From positions 1-44,811 of the forward strand of contig JALUTY010000044.1 in assembly GCA_027021615.1 (NCBI GenBank): 44,811 nt of DNA, in the 5' to 3' direction. A program made the position numbers and the translations under genes. The notes under the pieces are model-generated. The model was not told the origin of the DNA, did no database searches, and was given only the letters and a program-made list of their open reading frames with translations. Below, piece by piece: positions 26,985 to 35,099 of the stretch. The stretch comes from a bacterium (GTDB taxonomy: Bacteria; Desulfobacterota; Deferrisomatia; Deferrisomatales; Deferrisomataceae). Numbering within the stretch: position 1 is the first letter of the stretch; each line of letters starts with the position of its first letter.

Positions 26985-28369
26985 GCGCCACCTACGCCTG
27001 GGCGGACCATCGCCTGTTCCGCTGGGACGGCGAACCCGTGCTCTACGGGGTGGACGACGTGAGCCTGTTTCACCTGGATCGCGAGGCGGCCGAGGTCCTG
27101 GCCCGGTGGCGGCCGGCCGAGCCCCTGGTGCTGGATCAAACCCCGCCCCAGGACCGCCCGGTGCTGGAAGCGTTTCGCCGGGCCCGGCTCCTGGTGCCGG
27201 CCCGGGCCCGGCGCCCCAGGCCCCGGCCTCCGGCGGGGACCCCCCTTTCCACCCTGGTGCTGGAGGTGGCCCAGGACTGCAACCTCGCCTGCCGGTACTG
27301 CTACGCAGACGGCGGCACCTACCACGGCGCCCCCCGGCTCCTCCCCCCCGCCGTGGCCCGGCGGGCCGCCCGGTACCTGGTGGACCGGTCCGGGTCCCAC
27401 GGGGAGGTGACCCTGGTCCTGTTCGGTGGGGAGCCCCTCTTGAACCTCCCCGCGGTGCGGGCCGCGGTGGACGAGGCCGAGACGGCCGCCCGGGCCGCGG
27501 GCAAACGGGTCCGGTTCAGCCTGACCACCAATGGCACCCTGGTCACCGAGGAGGTCTGCGAGTTCCTCCACCGGCACCGGGTGAGCGTGTCCGTGAGCCT
27601 GGACGGGCCGCCCGAGGTCCACGACGCCAACCGCCCCACCCGGGGGGGCTCGGGGTCGTACCGGGCCGCCCGCCGGGGGTTGGCCCTCCTCCTCGGGTCC
27701 CCCCGGGCGCCGGTGGCGGCCCGGGTCACCCTGCCGCCGGCCCAGTGGGATCGCATCCCCGAGGTGTTCGACCACCTGATCGGGCTCGGGGTCCACGAGG
27801 TGGGCATCGCGCCCGCAAGCCCGGTCACCCGGGATCTGCTCCCCACGGCCGAGCAGGAGGAGGCCCTGTTCGCGGGGTTCTCAGGGTTGGCGAACCGGTT
27901 CCTGGCGGCGGTGGGGAAGGGGGAGGTCCTTCCCTTCTCGAACCTGCTGGACCTCCTGGCCCGGATCCACCTGGGCGCCTCCCGTTCGGCGCCCTGCGGC
28001 GCCGGGCTCGGATACCTGGCCGTGGACACCGAGGGCCGCTTCTTTCTGTGCCATCGGCTGGTCGGAGAGGAGCCGTTCCGGGTGGGGGACCTGGACTCCG
28101 GTCCCCGGCCCGAGGCCATCCGGGGGTGCTTGGAGGCCTTGGCCGCGCCCCGGGAGGAGCCGTGCTCCCGGTGCTGGGCCCGGGCCCTGTGCCGGGGCGG
28201 CTGCCACTACGAGAACCATCTGCGGGAAACCGTGCTGGGGTTGCCGTTCGGGGGGACCTGCGGGTTCGTGCGCCGGTGGATCGAGCTGGGCATCCGGGTG
28301 TACGCCCGGTTGTGCGCCTCGGGTCACGAGGAGCTGCTCGGCCGGATCGGGGCCCGGGCCCGCTGCTGA
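26981..28369 (+). CDS. qhpD: Radical SAM/SPASM enzyme that crosslinks the gamma subunit
   Basis: A 462-residue protein from GTG 26981, with GGAGG 5 bases upstream and a 4-base overlap with qhpA. The longer frame from 26696 lies inside qhpA and is not used. The radical SAM cluster is CNLACRYCY (Cys100, 104, 107). The C-terminal SPASM-type region contains CGAGLGYLAVDTEGRFFLC and then CSRCWARALCRGGCHYEN, giving ligands for auxiliary iron-sulfur clusters. In the Paracoccus system QhpD forms the three Cys-to-Asp/Glu thioether bonds of QhpC before the Cys-Trp bond is made. A short N-terminal extension of about 90 residues probably binds the precursor. Confidence 0.95.
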   Translation: MSATYAWADHRLFRWDGEPVLYGVDDVSLFHLDREAAEVLARWRPAEPLVLDQTPPQDRPVLEAFRRARLLVPARARRPRPRPPAGTPLSTLVLEVAQDCNLACRYCYADGGTYHGAPRLLPPAVARRAARYLVDRSGSHGEVTLVLFGGEPLLNLPAVRAAVDEAETAARAAGKRVRFSLTTNGTLVTEEVCEFLHRHRVSVSVSLDGPPEVHDANRPTRGGSGSYRAARRGLALLLGSPRAPVAARVTLPPAQWDRIPEVFDHLIGLGVHEVGIAPASPVTRDLLPTAEQEEALFAGFSGLANRFLAAVGKGEVLPFSNLLDLLARIHLGASRSAPCGAGLGYLAVDTEGRFFLCHRLVGEEPFRVGDLDSGPRPEAIRGCLEALAAPREEPCSRCWARALCRGGCHYENHLRETVLGLPFGGTCGFVRRWIELGIRVYARLCASGHEELLGRIGARARC

Positions 28370-28381
28370 GATTACGCCCAC

Positions 28382-28399
28382 ACCGCCCTCCCGGGCGGT
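28382..28399 (+). other. Intercistronic hairpin between qhpD and qhpC
   Basis: ACCGCCC, a TCCC loop and GGGCGGT form a perfect 7-pair stem, 25 bases before the qhpC start. There is no T-run, so it is not a typical terminator. It may stabilise the 5' end of the qhpC message and raise gamma-subunit dosage. A second imperfect stem (GAACCGG at 28764-28770 with CCGGTTC at 28794-28800) lies between qhpC and qhpB. Confidence 0.45.
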
Positions 28400-28424
28400 C
28401 CAGAAAAACCGGAAGGAGCGAGAG

Positions 28425-28760
28425 ATGAGCGACAAGAAGGCGGTCTTGAAAGCCCTCAACGAGAAGGCCCGGGCCATCGAGACGTTGGCCGAGGGGGAGG
28501 AGGAGAGCGCGAGGGCGCTGCAGGAAGGCCCTCCCGGCATGCCCGCCGGCTGCACCACGGTGTTCGACACCGGATGGGAGACCAACCCCCGGCCCACGTA
28601 CCCCGTGGGCAACTGCCAGGCCTCGGCCCGGGACTTCCACGGATGCGCCGGGGACTGCTGGTGGCCGGCCCAGGTCCCGGACGGCCTCACCAACCACCCC
28701 GACGTGGACAAGCAGTGCCCCAACGTGGCCCGGGACTGGCGGAAACTCCAATACGATTGA
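28425..28760 (+). CDS. qhpC: Quinohemoprotein amine dehydrogenase gamma subunit precursor (CTQ)
   Basis: A 111-residue precursor. The crosslinking residues all lie at the known spacings: Cys43 with Glu52 (9 apart, GCTTVFDTGWE), Cys64 with Asp70 (6 apart), Cys78 with Asp86 (8 apart), and Cys74 with Trp80 in CAGDCWWPAQVPD (6 apart), the future cysteine tryptophylquinone. These match the known pairs 7-16, 27-33, 41-49 and 37-43. Residues 1 to about 36 form a charged helical leader that QhpE would remove. An extra Cys98 (VDKQCPNV) has no partner in the known scheme. The start ATG 28425 has GGAAGGAG 6 bases upstream. It has no signal peptide, so export needs the ABC transporter. Confidence 0.97.
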   Translation: MSDKKAVLKALNEKARAIETLAEGEEESARALQEGPPGMPAGCTTVFDTGWETNPRPTYPVGNCQASARDFHGCAGDCWWPAQVPDGLTNHPDVDKQCPNVARDWRKLQYD

Positions 28761-28821
28761 CCGGAACCGGCCAGACCATGCCCGGGGTTCTCACCGGTTC
28801 GGACTGCGGAAAGGAGCAGCC

Positions 28822-29832
28822 ATGAGAAGAACTTCCCTGATCGGAGTCGTCACGGCCCTCGCCGTGGGCCTGGTTTCGTTCCAGGCCTCGGCGAAGGATC
28901 TCTTCTACTACATCGGCAACGGGGTGATCCAGGTGATCGACGGCGACACCGACGACATCGTCGCCGACATCCCGGCCGAGGGGTGGCTGCGGGAGTCGGC
29001 GCTGTCGCCGGACAAGCGCTACCTGTACGTCACGGCGAGGCGTCACCTCATCCACAAGGTGGACCTGAAGGCGAACAAGGTGGTCCAGACCCTCGACGTG
29101 AGCGGCGGGGGGTGGGATCGGTTCATCTACGGGTTCGACGTGGCCCCGGACGGCAAGACCGCGTACGCGTCCATCCGGGCCCGCACGACCGAAGGAGGAG
29201 AGGTGGTCGTGAAGCCGCCCCGGCTCTCCCAACTCGACCTGGCCACGGGCAAGGTGCTGCGGACCCTGGAGCTGCCTTGGGACGCCGCCACCCTGACCAC
29301 GGTGCGCGACGGCCGCATGGTCTACGTGATCGGGAAGGACCTCTACAAGATCGACGTCTCCGACGACCAGATGCGCCTGGTGGAGACGTACCCCATGTAC
29401 GAGAAGCAGATGAACTTCCTGCCCTTCTGGAACTACGCCTGGGAGAACGGCGGGGTGTTCATGGCCAACTACTACACCCCCGAGCTCATGGGGCTCCTGG
29501 CGATCGACAAGAAGACCGGAGAGATCCGGGACACGCCGCTCAACGGCATCCCGGTGTTCGCATACTCGGTGATCTACTCCCCCGACAAGAAGAAGGCCTA
29601 CGGCGTGATGGACGAGCTCAACGTGATCGACCTGGAGACGAAGACCTACGAGTCGATCACGGTGAACCACCAGGGCACCTGCTACGGGATCAACGTGTCG
29701 AGCGACGGCTCCAAGGTCTACGTGGGCGGGGGGGGATCCACGGTGACGGTGTTCGACGCCCGGACCCTGCGGCCGCTCAAGGTGCTCCAGATGGCCACCG
29801 ACGGCATGGATCTGCGGCGGGTGACATTCTGA
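28822..29832 (+). CDS. qhpB: Quinohemoprotein amine dehydrogenase beta subunit (beta-propeller)
   Basis: A 336-residue protein with a signal peptide (LIGVVTALAVGLVSFQASA). The body is made of repeated beta-strand units (VIDGDTDDIVADI, YLYVTARRHLIHKVDL, VYVIGKDLYKIDV, VYVGGGGSTVTVFDA), as expected for the seven-bladed propeller that packs against the gamma subunit in the periplasm. AAGGAG lies 7 bases before ATG 28822. Its place directly after qhpC follows the known qhp gene order. Confidence 0.95.
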   Translation: MRRTSLIGVVTALAVGLVSFQASAKDLFYYIGNGVIQVIDGDTDDIVADIPAEGWLRESALSPDKRYLYVTARRHLIHKVDLKANKVVQTLDVSGGGWDRFIYGFDVAPDGKTAYASIRARTTEGGEVVVKPPRLSQLDLATGKVLRTLELPWDAATLTTVRDGRMVYVIGKDLYKIDVSDDQMRLVETYPMYEKQMNFLPFWNYAWENGGVFMANYYTPELMGLLAIDKKTGEIRDTPLNGIPVFAYSVIYSPDKKKAYGVMDELNVIDLETKTYESITVNHQGTCYGINVSSDGSKVYVGGGGSTVTVFDARTLRPLKVLQMATDGMDLRRVTF

Positions 29833-29906
29833 CCCCTCCCGCACGCCGGGCGGGGGCTTCCTCTCCGGCCCCCGGCCGGCGCGCGATTTTCCGCACCCCA
29901 AGGCAG

Positions 29907-30725
29907 ATGGCCATGGAATACGGTTGGAGGGCGAGGGAACCCGGAGCGGTGCCGCAAGACCCGTGGGCGTGGTGCCCCCGCGGTTGGGAAAGGGCCCTTC
30001 CGCCGGGGCGGGTCACTGCGCTCTATTTCGGCTCGGAGTTCTGCCAGGACGCGCTACCCCTGCCGGAACGGGTCGGCGATTGGGTGGAGTCGGCGCGGGA
30101 TCAGGATCTGGTCCCCGTTCTCCTCACCCCCCTCGTCACCTCGCGCGGCGTGCCCCGGGTGGTCAGGCTTCTGGAGGCCTTGGCCGGTGCTGCCCCCCGG
30201 GCAGAGGTGGTGTGCAACGACGTGGGCGTGTTGCGGGTCGTCCGCTCGAGGTTCTCCGGGCTTCGGCCGCGGGCCGGACGCGTGTGGAACCGGGCGCTGC
30301 GGGATCCCCGACCGGGCGCCAGGCCCCCAAACGGGGAAGCCGACAGGGCCCGGCGTCTTCGCCGGTTCCTTGCCGACATGGGGGTTCGGGCCATCGAGAC
30401 CGACCCGGATCTCGTCGGCGGGTTCCTAGGCGCCGGTGGGGAGGGGCTCGAGCGGACCCTCCATCTCCCCTTCGCGTTTGTCGCGAGCGGCCGGAACTGC
30501 CTGGTGCGGGCCGACGAGGGCGGAGGCCCCCCGGATGACTGGGTTTCCGGAGGTCCGTGCGGGGCTGCCTGCTGCAAAGGGGCCCGGCGGATCCTTCGCA
30601 GCGACGTGCCGGGCCCGTTGTGGCGGGCCGGGAACACGCTGTTCCGGGAGGCGGCGGAAGAGGACGTTCGCCGCGATGTCGTCCGCGCCGACCGGGTGGT
30701 GTTGCACGAGGAGCCCCTGCCGTGA
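29907..30725 (+). CDS. U32-family protein, UbiV-like; proposed oxygen-independent hydroxylase subunit
   Basis: A 272-residue protein from ATG 29907 (AAGG just upstream; ATG 29913 is also possible). The frame in which it lies extends upstream through qhpB, but that is a shadow. The fold is recognised from YFGSEFCQDALPLPERVGDWVE near the start and FVASGRNCLVRAD followed by GPCGAACCKGARR. The Cys positions (46, 198, 218, 222) correspond to the four [4Fe-4S] ligands of E. coli UbiV (39, 180, 193, 197), with the last two exactly four apart. UbiV acts with UbiU as an oxygen-independent ring hydroxylase. The next gene overlaps by 4 bases (GTGA) and is the UbiU-like partner. The function here is inferred from context. 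Confidence 0.8.
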   Translation: MAMEYGWRAREPGAVPQDPWAWCPRGWERALPPGRVTALYFGSEFCQDALPLPERVGDWVESARDQDLVPVLLTPLVTSRGVPRVVRLLEALAGAAPRAEVVCNDVGVLRVVRSRFSGLRPRAGRVWNRALRDPRPGARPPNGEADRARRLRRFLADMGVRAIETDPDLVGGFLGAGGEGLERTLHLPFAFVASGRNCLVRADEGGGPPDDWVSGGPCGAACCKGARRILRSDVPGPLWRAGNTLFREAAEEDVRRDVVRADRVVLHEEPLP

Positions 30726-31690
30726 CGGCCATCCTCGCCCCCGTGCGGCATCCGGACGAGGTGGCCCCGCTGCTCTCGGCAGGGGCCCGGGAGTTCTACT
30801 GCGGGATCACCCCGCCGTTCTGGTCCCTCGAAGGGCGGGAATGGGCCAACCGCCGCGACCCGAGGAGCGCCGGGGTCGGAGGGGAGGGGGCCCTCCGCCG
30901 GGTGGTCGAGGAGGCACGGGGTTCTCCCGTATACGTGACCCTGAACGCCCCCTGGTACCCTGGGGACGCGGTCGAGGCCCTGGCCGCTTACGGCTCCCAT
31001 CTCCTCGAGGAAGTCGGTGCGGCGGCGTTGATTGTGTCCGATCTGGAACTCCTGTTGGCGTTGGCGGAGTGGGGGTTGGCCCACCGGGTTCATCTGTCCA
31101 GCGTGGCCGCCTGCACCAACTCGGAAGCCGTTCGGTTTTTCCGGGACCTGGGGGTCCGAAGGGTCATCCTTCCCCGGCATCTGGCGCTCGACGAGATCGG
31201 GGCGGCGCGGGTGCCGGGTGTGGAGCTCGAGGTCTTCCTTTTGAACGACGGCTGCGTGTTCGAGGAGGGGCTGTGCGCCACGACCCACCGGCTCGGCCCG
31301 TTTTGCCTGGGGGACGGACCCGGGACGGAAGGGGTGGGAGCCGAGGCGGTGGACCGGTACGAGTTCTGGAAGTGGACCCGGAACAACTGCGGATGCCGCA
31401 CGAACCGAGGGATCCCCCTGGGACCCTGCGGTCTGTGCGCCCTGCCGCGGTTTCTGGGGTGGGGCATCGAGAGCCTGAAGGTGGTGGGCCGGGAGGCGTC
31501 GCTGCCCCGGAAGGTGGGCTCGGTCCGTCTGGCCGCCCGGGGGATGGAGATCGCCCGGTCCGGCGGGGGGCCGGAGGAGATCCGGGAGGCCGTGATCGGG
31601 ATGCGGGGGGCGGCTGGGCTGTGCGAGGGGGGGCGCTTGTGTTACTACCCCGAGGTGTGGCGGGGAGAACCCAGGAGGGCGGCGTGTTGA
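30722..31690 (+). CDS. U32-family protein, UbiU-like; proposed oxygen-independent hydroxylase subunit
   Basis: A 322-residue protein from GTG 30722, overlapping the previous stop. The TIM-barrel-like U32 body is plain: APVRHPDEVAPLLSAGAREFYCG, VYVTLNAPWYPGDAVEAL, ALIVSDLELLLAL and VHLSSVAACTNSEAVRFF. The family signature follows: LEVFLLNDGCVFEEGLC, giving Cys178 and Cys185 at the standard C-x6-C spacing. Further Cys residues (195, 223, 225, 236, 239) could complete one or two iron-sulfur clusters. U32 proteins were named peptidases, but UbiU, RlhA and TrhP hydroxylate substrates without O2. Being in a qhp operon that lacks qhpG, it is proposed to help hydroxylate the CTQ Trp. A peptidase role is possible but unlikely. 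Confidence 0.85.
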   Translation: MTAILAPVRHPDEVAPLLSAGAREFYCGITPPFWSLEGREWANRRDPRSAGVGGEGALRRVVEEARGSPVYVTLNAPWYPGDAVEALAAYGSHLLEEVGAAALIVSDLELLLALAEWGLAHRVHLSSVAACTNSEAVRFFRDLGVRRVILPRHLALDEIGAARVPGVELEVFLLNDGCVFEEGLCATTHRLGPFCLGDGPGTEGVGAEAVDRYEFWKWTRNNCGCRTNRGIPLGPCGLCALPRFLGWGIESLKVVGREASLPRKVGSVRLAARGMEIARSGGGPEEIREAVIGMRGAAGLCEGGRLCYYPEVWRGEPRRAAC

Positions 31691-33372
31691 GGGACCTGCA
31701 CGAGTTCGCCCGACACCTGCGGGGCAAGGGGCCCACGCTCTTCCTGCTCCTGGGCCTGGGGTTTGCCGGGGCCGGGGTGTCGCTCTCGAGCCCCCTTCTG
31801 GCGAAGGCCTTCGTGGACGCCGTGGCGACCCGGGGGGACTACACCGTGGTGCCGTGGATCGCCGGGGGGCTGGTCGGCGTGGCCCTGCTGGACCTGGGCC
31901 TGGGCGTCGTGATCCGGCTGGTGCATACGCGGCTCTCGGCCGCGCTCCTCACGGAACTGCGGCAACGGCTCCTGGAGCACTGCCTGTGCGCCCGGCTGGA
32001 CGAGCTGGAGGGGTACCGGCACGGGGACCTCCTCAGCCGGTTCGGCACGGATATCCCCCAGGTCCAAGGGCTCCTGGTGGACGGCGTGCTGGGGGGGCTG
32101 CGCAATCTCCTGACGCTCGGGGTGGCGGCGGTGATCCTGGTCCGGATGCACCCGGGCCTTGCCGCGTGGAGCTTCCTGGGGGTGGCCGCGGCATTGACCG
32201 CCGCCGTCTGGTTCCGCCGACCGGTGGAGGCCCACGCCCGGCGAACCCGTCTCGCCATGGTGGATCTCTCCCATTTCCTGGCGGAACGCCTGGCCGCGCT
32301 CCGGCCGATTCGGATCCACGGGGCCGTCGGGGAGGAGCTGGGGCGGTTCCTCGGGGTGCAGCGGACCCTGGTTCGGCGGGTGGTGGCCTTTCAGGGGGTG
32401 GACGCCGCGGCCGGAGGGGTTCCCGGGCTTCTCCTGACGTGCAGCCTGGCGTGGATCTACTGGATGGGCGGAGGGCTCCTGGAGTCCGGGAGCCTGACCC
32501 TGGGCACGTTCGTGGCGTTCGTTCTGTATCAGGGACGCCTGTTCGGGCCGGCCCAGGGCCTGCTGGGACTGGTCCGAGGGCTCCAGGAGGCAAAGGTGAG
32601 CGTTTCGAGGGTTGCGGAGCTGCTCCGGCTGGCCCGGGAGCCCACGGCGCCTCCGACGCGTCGGCCCGAACCGGAGAGGCTCGTGCGCTTTTCGCGCGTC
32701 TCGTTCTCCTACCCGGGAAGAGAGCGGCTCCTCGAAGGGGTCGACCTCGACCTGGGGCCCGGCGAACGGGTGGTGCTGATCGGGGCGTCGGGCGCCGGGA
32801 AGTCGACCCTGGTGCAGCTCCTGTTCGGGCTTCGGTCTCCCGGGGTGGGCACCGTGCGCCTCGGGGGGGAGGATCCCAGGGCCATGCCCCCGCCCGAGCT
32901 GCGCCGGTGGATCGGGTACGCCGGCGCCGAACCGTTTCTCCTCCACGCAACGGTGGAGGAGAACCTCTGCTACGCCCGGCCCGACGCCACGGAGGCCGAG
33001 ATGCTGGAGGCGGCCCGGATCGCCTGCGCGCACGGCTTCATCCTTTCGCTTCCCCAGGGCTACCGGACCGTGATCGGGGGGCGCGGGCTGACCCTGTCGG
33101 ACGGCCAGCGCCAGCGCCTGGGGTTGGCCCGCCTCGTTCTCCAGGCGCCCCGGGTGTTCGTCCTGGACGAGGCCCTGAGCGGGCTCGATCCGGAAACCGA
33201 GCGGCGGGTGTGGGAAAACCTCACGGGGGCCTTTCCCGACCGGTCGTTCCTGGTGATCACCCACCGGCCGGAGCGGCTTTCCGGGGTGGGGAGAGTCCTT
33301 CGACTGGAGCACGCACGCCTTGTCCCGGCATCCATCCCGGATGAACCGAACCTGCGTACCCACTCCCCTTGA
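31684..33372 (+). CDS. qhpF: ABC exporter for the gamma subunit, QhpF-like
   Basis: A 562-residue half-transporter with transmembrane and ATPase domains in one chain. GTG 31684 follows AGGAGG by 5 bases; TTG 31687 would also fit. About six membrane helices lie in the first 300 residues. The ATPase has Walker A GASGAGKST at about residue 367, signature LSDGQRQ near 471, Walker B VFVLDEALSGLD and the H-loop ITHR. In the Paracoccus system QhpF carries the crosslinked gamma subunit to the periplasm. Assignment is by position, since the sequence is a general peptide-exporter type. The start lies inside the end of the previous gene, suggesting coupled translation. Confidence 0.85.
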   Translation: MLRDLHEFARHLRGKGPTLFLLLGLGFAGAGVSLSSPLLAKAFVDAVATRGDYTVVPWIAGGLVGVALLDLGLGVVIRLVHTRLSAALLTELRQRLLEHCLCARLDELEGYRHGDLLSRFGTDIPQVQGLLVDGVLGGLRNLLTLGVAAVILVRMHPGLAAWSFLGVAAALTAAVWFRRPVEAHARRTRLAMVDLSHFLAERLAALRPIRIHGAVGEELGRFLGVQRTLVRRVVAFQGVDAAAGGVPGLLLTCSLAWIYWMGGGLLESGSLTLGTFVAFVLYQGRLFGPAQGLLGLVRGLQEAKVSVSRVAELLRLAREPTAPPTRRPEPERLVRFSRVSFSYPGRERLLEGVDLDLGPGERVVLIGASGAGKSTLVQLLFGLRSPGVGTVRLGGEDPRAMPPPELRRWIGYAGAEPFLLHATVEENLCYARPDATEAEMLEAARIACAHGFILSLPQGYRTVIGGRGLTLSDGQRQRLGLARLVLQAPRVFVLDEALSGLDPETERRVWENLTGAFPDRSFLVITHRPERLSGVGRVLRLEHARLVPASIPDEPNLRTHSP

Positions 33373-33389
33373 GACCCGGAGGGACCCTC

Positions 33390-35099
33390 ATGGCGCGGAT
33401 TCTTCGCATCGACCTTTCCCAGAAGCGGTTTTCGTTTGAGGACCTGCCCGATGCCTGGCAGGGGCTGGGGGGCCGGGGGCTCACCTCGGCCGTGGTGGCG
33501 GAGGAGGTGCCGCCCGATGCCGACCCCCTGGGGCCCGAGAACCGGCTGGTGCTGGCGCCGGGCCTGCTGGCCGGGACGGCGGCGCCCAACAACGGGCGCC
33601 TGTCGGTAGGGGCCAAGAGCCCGCTCACCGGAACCATCAAGGAGTCCAACGCCGGCGGCTCCTTCGCCCAGAAGCTCGCCCGTCTCGGCGTGGCCGCGGT
33701 GGTGCTCGAGGGGAGCGCTCCGGACCCGGTGACGGTGACGATCCGGGCCGCAGGGGTGGAGCTCGAGCCCGCCGGCGACCTGTGGGGGAAGGGCGCGTAC
33801 CAAGCGGCCGACGCCCTGGGCGCCCGCTGCCCCGGCTGCGGCATCGCCCTGGTGGGGCCCGCCGGGGAGAGGGGGTGCCGGGCGGCGGCGGTCTGCGTGA
33901 CCACGCCCGACGGGTTCCTGCGCACGGCCGCCCGGGGCGGGTTGGGGGCGGTCATGGGCTCCAAGGGGGTCAAGGCCGTGGTGGTGGACGACGCGGGCGG
34001 GCCGGGCGCCTCGGTGGCCGATCCGGACCGGTTCCGGGCGGCTGCAAAGACCCTGTCGGAGGGCATCGCGGCCCACCCCATCGTGGGCGGGTTCCAGGCC
34101 CTGGGCACCTCGATGCTGGTGGGGCTGATCAACGAGCTGGGGGGGCTGCCCACTCGCAACTACTCGGCGGGCCGGTTCGAGGGCGCCCCCCGGATCGCAG
34201 GGGAGGCCTTGGCCGAGATCATGGCGGCCCGGCCCAACGCGAGCCCCCGCCACCGGTGCATGGCCGGGTGCCTGATCCACTGCTCCCAGGTGTACACGGC
34301 CGAGGACGGCGAGGTGATCACCTCGGGGTTCGAGTACGAGACCCTCGGGATGGTGGGGAGCAACTGCGCCATCGACGACCCGGACGCCATCGCCCGGATC
34401 GACCGGCTGTGCGACGACCTGGGGCTCGACACCATGGAGGTCGGGGCCGCGGCCGCGGTGGCCATGGAGGCGGGCGCCCTTCCCTGGGGCGACGGGGCGG
34501 CCCTGCTGGAGGCCCTGGCCTCGGTGCCCTCGGGCGGAAGGCTGGGGCTCCTCCTGGCCGGGGGCTCGGTGGCCACGGGCCGGGAGCTCGGCGTGGCCCG
34601 GGTGCCGGCGGTCAAGGGCCAGGCCATGGCCGCCTACGACCCCCGGTGTCTCAAGGGCACGGGGGTGACCTACGCCACGAGCCCCATGGGCGCGGACCAC
34701 ACCGCGGGCAACGTGCTGCCGAGCCCGGCCAACCCCGACTACGACCCGACCAAGCCGGAGGGGCAGCACCAGGTCTCCGAGTTCGTGCAGTGCTACTTCG
34801 CGGCCGTGGACACCCTGGGCCTGTGCCTGTTCGCCTCGCTCCCTGTGGTGGAGAGCGAGGAACTCCAGGCCGCCCTGGCCGAGGCCGTGGCCGCCAAGCT
34901 AGGCCACGAGATGCCCGGGGGCTCGTTGATCGGGCTCGGCCGGCGGGTGTGCCTGACCGAGAAGGGGTTCAACCGGCGGGCCGGGTTCGGGCCGAGGCAC
35001 GACCGGCTGCCCGGCTTCTTCGCCCGGGAGCCGCTGCCGCCCCACGGCCACGTGTGGGACGTGCCGGACGCGGACCTGGACCGGGTGTTTGCAGAGTGA
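33390..35099 (+). CDS. Aldehyde:ferredoxin oxidoreductase family (tungsten/molybdenum)
   Basis: A 569-residue protein from ATG 33390, with GGAGGG 6 bases upstream; the TTG at 33369 overlapping the ABC stop is less likely. The N-terminal domain has LRIDLSQ, GGRGLTS and APNNGRLSVGAKSPLTG, typical of AOR. The cluster ligands are Cys290, Cys294, Cys298 (spacing C-x3-C-x3-C; many AORs have C-x2-C-x3-C) and Cys479. AOR enzymes oxidise aldehydes to acids and reduce ferredoxin, with a tungsten-pterin cofactor. There is no signal peptide, so it is cytoplasmic. It lies between the ABC exporter and the QhpE-like protease, so I infer that it oxidises the aldehyde made from amines by the dehydrogenase. 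Its stop overlaps the protease start. Confidence 0.93.
   Translation: MARILRIDLSQKRFSFEDLPDAWQGLGGRGLTSAVVAEEVPPDADPLGPENRLVLAPGLLAGTAAPNNGRLSVGAKSPLTGTIKESNAGGSFAQKLARLGVAAVVLEGSAPDPVTVTIRAAGVELEPAGDLWGKGAYQAADALGARCPGCGIALVGPAGERGCRAAAVCVTTPDGFLRTAARGGLGAVMGSKGVKAVVVDDAGGPGASVADPDRFRAAAKTLSEGIAAHPIVGGFQALGTSMLVGLINELGGLPTRNYSAGRFEGAPRIAGEALAEIMAARPNASPRHRCMAGCLIHCSQVYTAEDGEVITSGFEYETLGMVGSNCAIDDPDAIARIDRLCDDLGLDTMEVGAAAAVAMEAGALPWGDGAALLEALASVPSGGRLGLLLAGGSVATGRELGVARVPAVKGQAMAAYDPRCLKGTGVTYATSPMGADHTAGNVLPSPANPDYDPTKPEGQHQVSEFVQCYFAAVDTLGLCLFASLPVVESEELQAALAEAVAAKLGHEMPGGSLIGLGRRVCLTEKGFNRRAGFGPRHDRLPGFFAREPLPPHGHVWDVPDADLDRVFAE

Noticed and set aside
29907..31690. Calling the two U32 genes collagenase-like peptidases
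   Set aside because: The U32 name is historical; the Cys patterns match hydroxylase-type members UbiU/UbiV, and the operon already has a dedicated protease (35096-35794).
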